NCBI RefSeq assembly: GCF_028372415.1
Contig: NC_092872.1
Location: 278,569,206 to 278,633,205 of the forward strand
DNA length: 64,000 nt
DNA from: Notamacropus eugenii
Taxonomy: Eukaryota; Chordata; Mammalia; Diprotodontia; Macropodidae
Direction of reading: 5' to 3'
This document shows, one piece after another, positions 1 to 9,564 of this stretch. The notes under the pieces were generated by a model. The model was not told the DNA's origin. It was given only the letters and a program-made list of their open reading frames with translations, and made no database searches. The position numbers and the translations under genes are program-made. Positions within the stretch are counted from its first letter, which is position 1, and each line of letters starts with the position of its first letter.

Positions 1-891
1 ATATGTCAACAATCATTTGGTCATGGAGTTAAATCTATCTTGCATAGGCAGTGGGCCTAGGAGTAGAGAAACCCAGTTGATCCCACACTTAGGACAGGAA
101 CTTATGATTCTCCATACAAACATGGGTTAGAGAAAGAGCCTAAATTTAAGCTAATTTTGCACTGCCTTCAGGGCTGGTGTACTGTCAGACTGGCCATGTC
201 CTGTAAGGTTAGTTTGCATGAAAAATGCGGTAATGTACTAAGAAGAGGAAAAAAGGAGTATGTCTTCATTGGAATAGGATACTATATCCCACCCAGAGAA
301 ACACCTAGGTTGCCTATGATTCTGTCAAGCATCAGGGTAAGAAAGATAAGGAATCCTTGAGGGGATATGTGTAGGGTCCAAATCAGAACGGAAAGTCAAT
401 AGTCTGGGTTGGTACAGGATTTCTTCAGATCTCAACTTTGTATTCAAAGGGTTGAGATGATAGAATCAGAATTATAGACAGAGTTGGATGGGCTCAGAAC
501 ACTGATTAGGCATATGGAATCAGCTACAAGCTGAATCCAGGGACAGGAGGTAAGATACAAAGAGTATCAGGGAGGACTGATTTTTTTTCCCTTATTCAAT
601 CAAGCCTTATTCAATTTCCTTATTCAACTCCCCTTTGGGGACATGTCCCCAAAGGTTGGGCCTGTTATGGAAGTTACACCTATTTTTTACCATGCCCCTC
701 ACGGTGCCATTTTGTTGTTCCCACCACCTTCCACCCACTGGTGATTTAGCTATTTTGTAAGACCATGGGACATAGAATGTGTTTGCCCTAATAAACTTAG
801 AAAGTGAGAGAAAACAGGTGAGGCAGATATTACCTGAACTGGGTTGCCTTTGCGGTTCCTCACTTTACCTTTCTTTCTCTTATTATAAAAG
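1..891 (+). other. A1CF: A1CF intron (3' part)
   Basis: This stretch leads into the first visible A1CF exon and ends with a pyrimidine-rich tract and an AG at 890-891. I see no exon and no clearly assignable repeat. The short ORF at 157-360 has no recognisable similarity. Upstream exons of A1CF (RRM1, RRM2 and most of RRM3) lie outside the window. Confidence 0.75.
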
Positions 892-1165
892 GTATTGGAT
901 GGTTCTCCTATTGAAGTGACATTAGCCAAGCCAGTGGATAAAGACAGTTACGTGAGATACACTCGAGGCACAGGTGGCCGGGGCACTGTCCTGCAAGGGG
1001 AATATACTTACTCACTGGGTCATGTTTATGACCCAGCCACAACCTATCTGGGAGCACCTGTCTTCTATGCCCCCCAGGCCTATGCAGCCATTCCAAACCT
1101 CCACTTTCCAGTGGCCAAGGGACACCTCAGCAATAGAGCCATCATTCGGCCCCCTTCTATCAGAG
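892..1165 (+). CDS. A1CF: A1CF exon: end of RRM3 and following linker
   Basis: A1CF (APOBEC1 complementation factor) is the RNA-binding partner that docks the cytidine deaminase APOBEC1 on target mRNA such as apoB. It shuttles between nucleus and cytoplasm. The exon opens with VLDGSPIEVTLAKPVDKD, the last strand of the third RRM, then continues with the family-typical YVRYTRGTGGRGT and a Tyr/Pro/Ala-rich linker ending SNRAIIRPPSIR. The acceptor AG is at 890-891 and the donor GTAACA starts at 1166. The exon ends in phase 1, and its last G joins AA of the next exon to make Glu. The open frame continues past the donor to 1287, but that tail is intronic. The human protein is about 594 residues, and the 302 encoded in this window are its C-terminal half. 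Identification is by protein similarity from memory and is strong; RBM46 and RBM47 are relatives but lack this exact C-terminus. Confidence 0.95.
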
Positions 1166-3710
1166 GTAACATCTGCCATTTAGAAATGTCAAAGATTCAT
1201 CGAAAGATCTCAGATAATTTGTTTGCAATAGCTTTAGATGATTACATGGGGAATATTGTAGTTATAGAGAATGGAAATTGTTCATAGAAAAATCATGTTA
1301 TATCCACTATATTAAGCCAGGAATCTTTTTTTTAATCACATTACAACTGGTAAACGATTTCACATTTTCACTAGAGATTTACAGAGAGAAAACGTAGAGA
1401 GTCAATTAAATATGGATAAATGATTTGTTCTGAGCTGAGTCATTTGGTTATGCACAATGTAAAGCCCAAGTCCCAGTTTGGACCCTATTCCTAAGAGTAG
1501 CAGTAGTCATTGTTACCATTATTCAAAACATCTGTGATTTTATCGGTATAGATACACCATCCAGAGACCTCAATTACGGTTCACTCCCTTCCCCCCAACC
1601 CCCATCACCATGTTAATAAGCCATTTTTATGAGTATCTAGATAGAGATAGGAGCTCATTGGTATGGGACACTCTGCCTGGCCCTGCAGATAAGAATCATC
1701 TAAGGTTGAGACTTGGCAGGGCAAGATAAAATGATAGGGAAATGGGGCAAGGTACTAATCAGAAAAGGACAGGGTAAAGTAGAATTGCTTCACTAAAGTG
1801 TCAAGAGGGGAAAGGAAAGAGAGGATAACTGGTGCAGGAGTGAAGGCCTGGGAAAGATTAGAGGTGAAAGAACTGGAGTTCATAACGAGGACCAAGAACA
1901 AGGTCTGGGGTTGTAGGGCAGAGGGGCAGGTGGAATGACAATAGATTACAAACAAATAAAGGAATTTCAGAGTTCATGATCATGTAAGTGGAATATTAGG
2001 GGCATTCCACTTGAAAGGGATGGCAAGATCAAGGGTATAATCAAGACCAACTCTGTATGTAGCTGAGAGGGGAGACAGAGGAATAAATGTGTGCCACAAA
2101 GCACAGAAGAGCCCTGCTAGTTCTTACCCACAGGCCCCTGGATAAGCCACTTCCTCTCTCTTGGCTACAGTTTCCTCCTCTGTAAAAATGAGGGCCTAGG
2201 ACTAGACTCAATTCATTTCAATTCAGTAAACATTTATTAAGAGCCTAATATGCTAAGAGTTAGGGATACAAATAGGAAGATCCTTCCTTCCCTGCTCTGC
2301 ATCCTATGACCCAAACAGACTCAGTATAATTCACTCACCACTAATGGAGAAACAATTCAGAATACACATTCTATCGGTAGTGGGTTAGGAGTACCATCTT
2401 TGTCAATGAACAGCATGTTGTTATTAGTTTGATAACACCTAATATAACGGGTACTCTCATCTTCCCTCCATTTAGAAATATGGATTGCATCTTCTCCTGG
2501 GGATGTGAATATGGAACTTAACTTGTTTTTGAATGATATTAGAAAATAAGGGATTAAATTCCAATCAGAAAAGGAAACAATCAGCCTGGCTGCTAGATAA
2601 TTTCTATTTCCTGTTATAAAATATCTAATGAAGGCAGGGGAGAAAAAACCACACATAAGCAGACTTCCAGCTTCTGGATCATTTGAGCAGAGAGGAAGGT
2701 GACTAAGGAACACTTAATTGCACCCCCAATCAAACATTGCATACAACCCCAATCTCAGAGTGGAAAGGGATCCCAGAGCTAAATACTCTTCAGCCCTCAC
2801 CCTCCCCTTAGTCTCCTTTACAGTATGCCTCATGTGGTCTTTCAGCTTTTGCTTGAAGACCTCCTCTGTCTCCAGAAGCAGCCCTCTACATTTTTCTGGG
2901 GAGAATCATGTCAATGAATAATCAAAATTCCATACCTTTAAAATGAACCAGTTGTAATGTGTGTATGGGGGAAGAGGAAGGAGGTGGGAATGTTCTATGC
3001 TTTAAGCAAGGGGGGAAAAATCTATGTCTTATGACTAGGAACCAATGATGCTGACTAAAGGAAGAGTAATTGATGTAATTATTTTTCCTATCCCTTTATG
3101 CCATCCGTGGCAGATCAAATCAACAATATGGAGCACACACACACACAAAAATAGTAAAGCTAAAATCAAAAGTAATCCATGCATGAACTCAATGAAAAGT
3201 TGAACTTTCATTGACAGAGCAAGAAGCAAATACAGAGAACTTAACCAAAATAGCAGTTTGCTTCCTAGACCAGTATCCTAATGTGCTGGCAGTGACTTTG
3301 ATTTTGTTGCTAAAGGAGAGTTCAAAGGCAAGACAGAATATTATAAGCAGGGTGGTGATACTGCATTGGGATGCCTTAATAAACCATTCTACCATCTTAC
3401 TCTCTGGCTAAATCTCTCTGAGAGCTAAGTTAATTACCAGCCAAAATTGAAAATGTCACTTCTAGCTCAGAGATTCAGCCTGCTATAGGTACTAAAGGCA
3501 AATCTCTATGGTACTGGTGTCCTTCAAAGGTCACTCATTTTTCTCTTCTGAACTATACTTTGCATTGAGTTTCATTCCATTAGAATCCAACCTCATGTCC
3601 TATCTTCAGGGTCATAATCAATGTGATGGGGGCTAACTTTTCCATTACAGTAAGAATCAGGGTGATTTTCTGGTGGTTTGATTCAGTTTAATACCTTCTT
3701 ACATTCCTAG
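1166..3710 (+). other. A1CF: A1CF intron
   Basis: The intron runs from GTAACA at 1166 to CCTAG at 3706-3710. It holds a MIR-like core near 2130-2205 followed by an old repeat beginning with an 'attaagagcctaatatgc' sequence near 2210-2320. The rest shows nothing I can assign. ORFs on both strands around 2357-3411 are short and have no recognisable similarity. Confidence 0.75.
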
Positions 3711-3736
3711 AAATTTACATGAATGTCCCTGTAGGG
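3709..3736 (+). promoter_or_regulatory. A1CF: Tandem splice acceptors (24 nt apart)
   Basis: There are two AG acceptors, at 3709-3710 and 3733-3734. Use of the second removes exactly eight codons (EIYMNVPV) and keeps the frame, because G from 1165 then joins GG at 3735-3736 to encode Gly. Human A1CF is known to produce the corresponding plus/minus eight-residue isoforms (ACF65/ACF64), so the choice appears to be conserved in this lineage. Both sites are visible in the sequence; actual use of both is inferred. Confidence 0.8.
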
Positions 3737-3919
3737 GCTGCGGGAGTTAGAGGACTGGGCGGTCGTGGATATTTGGCCTACCCAGGCCGGGGGCGTGGCT
3801 ATCAGGCCAAAGGAGACAAGAGGGGAGAAGATAAACTCTACGACATTTTACCCGGGATGGAGCTCACTCCCATGAATCCAGTTACCTTAAAGCCTCAAGG
3901 GATTAAACTTGCTCCTCAG
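3711..3919 (+). CDS. A1CF: A1CF exon: Arg/Gly-rich nuclear-localisation region
   Basis: Using the first acceptor (AG 3709-3710), the exon reads EIYMNVPVGAAGVRGLGGRG and continues through an Arg/Gly-rich patch (PGRGRGYQAKGDKRGEDK) to DILPGMELTPMNPVTLKPQ. This region corresponds to the nuclear localisation segment described for human A1CF and immediately precedes the dsRBD-like domain. The donor is CAG|GTAGGT at 3920, and the exon ends in phase 0. Compared with the human protein as I recall it, the patch has Gly-Arg-Gly-Arg-Gly where human has a Leu, and one additional Gly after KGDKR; both should be checked by alignment. A second acceptor 24 nt into the exon is annotated separately. Confidence 0.95.
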
Positions 3920-4094
3920 GTAGGTAGTAGGAAAAAGCACCAAGTCCTGTTTCCTTTAAATGCTTAAATAATAAAATGAATAACTAACTTCATAGACAAC
4001 CAAGCAAAATAAAGAATAAAGGCATGTGGAACCTATAACCTCTTAACTATTTTAGTTGGTTCAAAGGAAGCCAACTAGATATAAATTTGAATAG

Positions 4095-5200
4095 AATCAT
4101 GGAACTAAAGATTTGGAAGGGACCCCAACAAATACATGAAAGGAAAATTCCTCCCCCAGTAACATACCAGAAAGTAGTTTTCTACCCTCTGATTGAAGAC
4201 CTTCCAGGTAGAGGGAGCCAATACCTAGTTGGGGAGCCCAATCCACTTTGGGGTGGCTATAATTGTTAAGCTTTTCCTAATATCCAATCTAAATTGGCTT
4301 CTTCACATCTCCCACCTGTGTCTCCTGGTTCAAATAGAAGAAAGCCTATCTTTTCTTCTCATGGTAGCCATTCAAATACTTGAAGAAAGACATTATATCT
4401 CCCCCTAAGTCTTCTTGCCAAGCTAAATTTGTCCAATTCCTTCAATTATTCCTCATGTGTCATGGACTCAACATCTTTCACCATGCTGGTTGCCCTCCTG
4501 GACATTATAGCTTGTCCAGTGTTTCCCTTAAACCACGATATTGAACTCAATCCTTCAGATGAAGTCTTATGAAGATAGATTACAGTGGAACAATCATTTC
4601 CCTATTCCTCAAAGCTCTTTCTCTCAAGGCACCCCAAGATAGCATTATTCTGACTCATAGTGGGTCTTAAGTCTGCTGAAACCCTCAAATCATCTTGAAA
4701 CTGTCTACTCAGGCTTCCCCCATTTTGGATTTGTGATGTTTATTTTTTGAACCCAAGTGTAAGACTTTATCCTTGTTTAATTCTGGCCCTTGACTAACAG
4801 GATGCTTTTGGATCCTGAATTCAGTGTTGACTCTTCCTCTCAATTTTGTGCTGTTGGCAATACTTTTGAGCATGCCATCTATGCCTTTATTCTAGTCTGA
4901 TCAAAATATTAAAGAGAATAGCACCAAGCCCAAATCCCTAGGTCCCCTAAGAGAACCCTCCTACCATGTTGACATTGAGCTATTGTCAACTACTTTTTGA
5001 GTCCAAATCTATCCCACCAGAATCCAACTATATCGGTCTAATCCATATCTCTCCACATTCTCCATAGGAATGCTATGAGACACTTTATCAAAAGCTTTGA
5101 TAAAAATCTAGGTAAATGGGTATCCACAGCATTTCCCTCATCAACTAGCTTGCCAAAATAATCACAATAGCATTGAAGTTACAAGTGTCTTCTTCCCCTT
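4095..5200 (-). mobile_element. CR1/L3-type LINE 3' fragment, antisense
   Basis: The left edge has the CR1/L3 3'-end signature (AGAATCATGGAACTAAAGATTTGGAAGG). The body follows that family's long antisense 3' sequence, including phrases such as 'catgctggttgccctcctgg', 'gaacccaagtgtaagac' and 'catgccatctatgccttt'. It is strongly diverged and non-coding, and lies in an A1CF intron. Confidence 0.75.
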
Positions 5201-5635
5201 AATCTTTTCGCTATGAATGTACCTCAAATTTTGTTACTGGCTTTGTTTTTCTCTGTACATCATCGTTCCTTTTCCTTTGTTCTGTATCATATAGAACTAT
5301 TTCCACATTTCTTCATCATTTCTTGGACATCAAATATGTTCTTAGGGAGAGGTGGAGACTCATGGGAGTGGAAGGAGGACTGTGGTTTGACTGCATATTG
5401 GCACAAGTACAAGCTGCAGGAAATAAAACCTATCCTGTATTTCATAGATTGTAAGCACAACCACTTGCTTGGGAGCTAAAGAATCATAGATCATAGCAGC
5501 CTAAGTATGGAGTAGACTAGTCATCCACTCCAATTTTCTCATTTTACTAATAAGTAAACTGAGACAGAGAGGCAAAATTATTTACCCAGCATCATATAAA
5601 TGGACCTTTAAATTCTTCCATTGTACCTTGTTACT

Positions 5636-5872
5636 ATCATTCAGCAGTTTTCAGTCACGTCTAACTCTTTGTGACCCCATTTGGAGTTTTCTTAGCAAAG
5701 TATATATACTTCCTTTTCCAGGTCATTTTACAGATGAGGAAATTGAGACAAACAGGGTTAAGTGACTTGTCATGATTCACACAGCTAGGAAGTGTCTGAG
5801 GTTGGATTTGACCTCAGGTCTTCCTGACTTCAGGTCCAGTGCTCTATCTACTGCACCACTCAACTACCCATA
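5636..5872 (-). mobile_element. Mar1-like tRNA-derived SINE with RTE/BovB tail, antisense
   Basis: On the minus strand it begins with a tRNA-derived head (GTGGTGCAGTAGATAGAGCA), then a MIR-type core (cctcagacacttcctagctgtgtg), and ends with an RTE-type tail (AAATGGGGTCACAAAGAGTT...GACTGAAAACTG). This head/core/tail order is typical of marsupial Mar1 SINEs. It is nearly full length. Confidence 0.8.
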
Positions 5873-6224
5873 CCATCTCCTTCTTTACCCTTTCTGTAGG
5901 ATATGAGCCTGAGACAAATCCTAATGTTCTCCAGGGGAAATCCTGAGAGAGGATGATACTGAGTTAGAAGCTCTAGAAATCAAACCCAATCCATAAATAC
6001 CTGTAGCCACAGTTCCAAGTCCCTGCTGATGGCACACTACATTGAACTATCATTTGTCAGTTTATAAAACACACTGGATTCAGTTCCAAATTAACCAAAG
6101 AGACACTTTTTTTCCAGTATGGGATTCCATTGAGGCCCATTCTAACTCTGAGACTCTAGCATTCTGTCCAGCAAAATTCAGACTGCCCTGTACTCTTATG
6201 AGACTGTTTAATCTACTCACTAGA

Positions 6225-6450
6225 ATACCAGAAGAGCAGTCAGGGAGATCTAAGTTTGAATCTTGCCTCCAATATCTACTATCTATGGCTTTGGAAAGTC
6301 ACTCAAACTCTGAAAGACTTGGTCCTCCATCTATAAAATGGGGGTGATGATATTACCTCCCCAGGGTTTTTGTGAGGATCAAATCAAGACAATATAGATA
6401 AAGGACAACCCCTAAGTTGCTGTATAAATGTCAATTACTATATGTCGCTG
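6225..6450 (+). mobile_element. MIR-like SINE
   Basis: The diverged copy shows a MIR-type order: a gatctaagtttgaatc head, a 'ctatctataaaatgggggtgatga' core and a 'gttgctgtataaatgtcaattac' 3' end. It lies in an A1CF intron. The overlapping opposite-strand ORFs at 6428-6790 and 6496-6780 run over its edge and are not credible genes. Confidence 0.65.
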
Positions 6451-6839
6451 TTTAAGAATTGACCAATATTATTACAACAATTATGTTTTTCTTTTTCAAA
6501 GGCGATGGATGCAAGTAAAAATTGATTTTTCTGCATTGAAAAAAATTTTTGTTAAAGACTTGCTTACTTCAACTTGGTCAGATCTTGGCCTATGGGCCTT
6601 ATATCCCCTAATAGAGAAAAAGCTACCCGTGGCTATTTCAGTGACTTCAGAATTGTGCTGTGGGGAGAACATTAGCTTATTCAGGAGGTCTCTGATCAAC
6701 AATGCTCCCAAGTTCAGAGGAGATGTCATGGCTCCCGTTGAAAACTCTATCCCAAACATGGTAGTTTTCATTATGTTCAAGGTATATTAGTTATAACCCC
6801 AGAGTGGCAGCTGAATGTGGCACCCACAAACTGGATGTA

Positions 6840-7735
6840 GAAAGGGAGCAAACTGAAAAGCCAAATGTGAACCCAGATGGTTCTTAGAATGAATCATATT
6901 TGGAGCACTTTAGGGCCACAGTGGGACCACACCTGGAGTATGAAGGACAGGGACCGCGTTGCCTGGAACACCAGTGAGACCACATCTCATGCAGTGTAGG
7001 ACCACATCCAGAGCAGTGTACAGGAGTGTTCTGTTCCCTTCTGGATCATATTAAAGTAAGGACCTTGAAAATCTCGAGAGTAAGTACCTAGAGGTAAAGC
7101 AATAATATAGTGAAGGATACCAAAATCATATTATATGAGAATCTGCTGAATAAACTGGGGATGCTTAGTCTGGACAAGAGAAGACTAAGGTGGGGATATG
7201 ATTGTTATCCTCAAGTATCCAAAGTGGAAGGGATTAATGTTGAAGGGTGGAAGGTTCCTCCTCCTAGGAAGTTTTCAAAAAGAGTTGGATATCACTCTCT
7301 GGTTATGTTATAGTGGTGACTCTTCTATTGATGGGTTGGACTAGACCACCATTAAAGTCCCTTCCAATTCAAATTCTATGATTCTACATAAAAGAGTCTT
7401 GTTGTAGAAGGCCCTATAGGGTAGAACTAGAAATAATGGGTAGAAGATGAGGAGAGGTAAATTTAGGCTGATTTCAGGGTTTAAAGCATCCTACAGTTAA
7501 GAGCCGCCCAAATGAACAGACTTCCTCACTGGAGGTGATCAAGCCAAGATTGTGTGATATGTTAAATAATTATATTCTATATTATATCATATTCTATATA
7601 ACATTATGCATAATGTTATGTATAACACTAGATATGTTACAGAGATAATGCCAGTTCAAATTTGGACTGGACTAGCTGACCATTGAGGTCCCTTCTACTG
7701 CCAAAATTCAGTGATTCTGTGATATAATTCCAAAA
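6840..7735 (+). mobile_element. CR1/L3 LINE 3' ends, sense orientation
   Basis: Two successive CR1/L3 3'-terminal pieces lie here. The first (about 6840-7385) includes 'gggatgcttagtctggacaagagaagac' and ends with the family signature 'attctatgattcta'. The second (about 7390-7735) ends 'ttcagtgattctgtga'. An AT-rich, palindrome-bearing stretch at about 7560-7640 interrupts the second piece. Both are old and non-coding. Confidence 0.7.
7598..7619. repeat. 22-bp perfect palindrome in AT-rich tract
   Basis: The 22 bases are identical to their own reverse complement and are centred on ATGCAT. They sit inside a tract made of ATATTCTATA-like units (7565-7640). The tract interrupts a CR1/L3 fragment. 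It could extrude a small cruciform, but no function is evident. Confidence 0.8.
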
Positions 7736-8577
7736 AGGTTACTGAAATAACATCCCTCTAGAGACTTGGTACTTTGGAGGATTATTCTCATACACCTGTA
7801 CTCTTAGTTCTTGCCTCTCCCTTATACCTTGTGGGCTTTTCTAGAAACATGTTACTGCATGGGCAATGGTCTACTGTAGTCTGTCCTAGACTCTGGTCAT
7901 CATCCAAATTGGCTCTAGTCTGGAGAAAAGACTGGGACAGTTATTACAATTAAATCAGTAAGTCTGGAGGCAAGATATTTAGAAAAAAATAAGTGTAGGA
8001 AATGACTAAAAAGCAGAGGATTCCACAGATGGTCAATATGATATGTCAGAGAAATAAAAGGGATCAAATAAAATAATACAGGACTGCCCATTTGGAATTT
8101 TTCCCTTGGCAGCACATTTCTTAGGTTTTCTACACAAAGATGACATTTGATGGCTCTGATCCAATGAACTGAAAGGAAGGTATATCTTCATCCTGTGTTC
8201 TATGCATAAATTAAGGTGATCACAGGAAAGAAAAGTCAATCTAGCAGCAATCTGAATGCAAACAAAATTGAGATTAAAGCTAGAAATAGCAATTTTCAGT
8301 ACTTGGGACAAAGGTAAACAACTAACAGCCATGCAGAAAACATATTAGAGCAAGTGGTGGGAAAATCATCTTTATGAATTAATGGTTGTTGAATTTTCAA
8401 CTGAGTTCAACTCAAGGTCTATGAGTCATTAAACCATGAGGTATTTTCTGCCTTTCCTATATTAGCATGAATGCAGAAGATGGAAGTATAAGACTCTTAA
8501 AGTCAGAGAAGTAATTCAAGTGTAACATTTGTTTAAAAAAACACATAAAATAAAGGTCATGATTTTTATTCTTCTAG
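7736..8577 (+). other. A1CF: A1CF intron, remainder
   Basis: This is the remainder of the intron after the CR1/L3 copies, ending with a pyrimidine tract and TTCTAG at 8572-8577. I see no exon or assignable repeat here. The minus-strand ORF at 8033-8332 has no recognisable similarity. Confidence 0.65.
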
Positions 8578-8714
8578 GTCTTAGAAGAAATCTGCCAGAA
8601 GAATAACTGGGGGCAGCCAGTATACCAGCTGCACTCAGCCATTGGCCAAGACCAAAGACAACTTTTCCTTTACAAAATCTCCATTCCAGCTCTTGCCAAC
8701 CAGAACCCAGCAAT
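8578..8714 (+). CDS. A1CF: A1CF exon: first part of dsRBD-like domain
   Basis: It encodes VLEEICQKNNWGQPVYQLHS and then AIGQDQRQLFLYKISIPAL, the start of the double-stranded-RNA-binding-like domain that A1CF shares with DND1-type proteins. The domain follows the RG-rich region and contributes to RNA binding. The acceptor is TTCTAG|GTC. The donor is AT|GTGGGT at 8715, with a weaker G at +3. The exon ends in phase 2, and AT joins T of the next exon to encode Ile of the IHPFTPP motif. The substitutions against human as I recall it are conservative (for example Ile to Val at the first residue). Confidence 0.95.
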
Positions 8715-8763
8715 GTGGGTAGTTTTTCCATTTTTTCTTGTTCACTTGTGGTGGTTTCTCTTT

Positions 8764-8960
8764 GCTCAATCCAATTCAACAAGCATCTATTAAACCCCCA
8801 AAAGAATACAAATTTATTGAGGACAGGGGCTTCCTACAGGCATTTGAAAAATACCTGTCAATTTAATATGCCAGATACTTTTCTGGGTTTAGAGTTAGGA
8901 AAACAAAGTCAAAACAGTCCTTTGCCTCAAGAAGCTTACATTTCACTGGGATGGGGGTGG
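8764..8960 (+). mobile_element. Old interspersed repeat ('tattaagcacc' family), fragment
   Basis: Phrases such as 'caacaagcatctattaaa' and, further on, 'cctcaagaagcttacatttcactggg' match the 5' region of an old repeat seen several times in this window (for example 34,008, 43,190 and 47,705). The family name is not assigned here. It sits inside the short 713-bp A1CF intron. Confidence 0.5.
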
Positions 8961-9427
8961 AAGCAATATACGCCCAGGTAAACTAATACAAACCACATAT
9001 CAAGTGATTATAAAGACATTGTGGGATAGGAAAGAGCATGGGGAGATTGGGAAAGGTCTTGGGTTGAATACATATAGCCATTAACTTCTGACAGTTTCTA
9101 AAGTCAGCATTTCCCTTTACTTTTCATTGGAAGTCAAGCCTTAGAGTATAGAATTAAGATGATTTGTATGCAAAAAAAAATTATATCTAGGAGCTCAAAC
9201 CCGACTCCCCCCCCCCAAAAAAAAGAGCATCTTCACCATTATCATCATCTTCATCATACATTGTGAATAGTCTGTAGCTTCATGTTTCTTCTAGCTTTCA
9301 GTTTTGAATCCTACAATTCTACTAAACTGTCCCACTTTCTTATAGTAATAATCTGTGAGTAACAACATCCATTTATCTGAGAAAAGTGGAAAATGGTCCC
9401 AAATCTAACATGACTTCTTTTTTACAG

Positions 9428-9564
9428 TCACCCCTTCACTCCTCCCAAACTTAGTGCCTTTGTTGATGAAGCCAAGACATATGCAGCTGAATACACCCTT
9501 CAAACCCTGGGCATTCCTGTAGAGGGAACTGAGGCTCTGCCAGCTGCTGCTGCTGCTTTTCCAG
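9428..9564 (+). CDS. A1CF: A1CF exon: end of dsRBD-like domain
   Basis: It encodes HPFTPPKLSAFVDEAKTYAA and then EYTLQTLGIPVEG, the C-terminal half of the dsRBD-like domain, followed by a short alanine run written mostly with GCT codons (PAAAAAFP). The acceptor is TTTACAG|T and the donor CAG|GTAGGT at 9565. The exon ends in phase 1 with G, completed by GC of the last exon to give Gly. The alanine run appears shorter than in human as I recall it, which is plausible for a GCN repeat. Confidence 0.95.

Noticed and set aside
1166..1287. Extension of the first A1CF ORF to 1287
   Set aside because: It runs past a good GTAACA donor, and the next exon restores the known protein sequence exactly when spliced at 1165.
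2357..2713. 118-codon minus-strand ORF in the first complete A1CF intron
   Set aside because: No recognisable similarity, and it lies within an intron of an expressed gene on the other strand without splice signals.
6428..6790. Overlapping 120- and 94-codon ORFs on opposite strands in an A1CF intron
   Set aside because: No recognisable domain, overlaps a MIR-like SINE edge, no splice or promoter support, and length expected by chance in AT-rich sequence.
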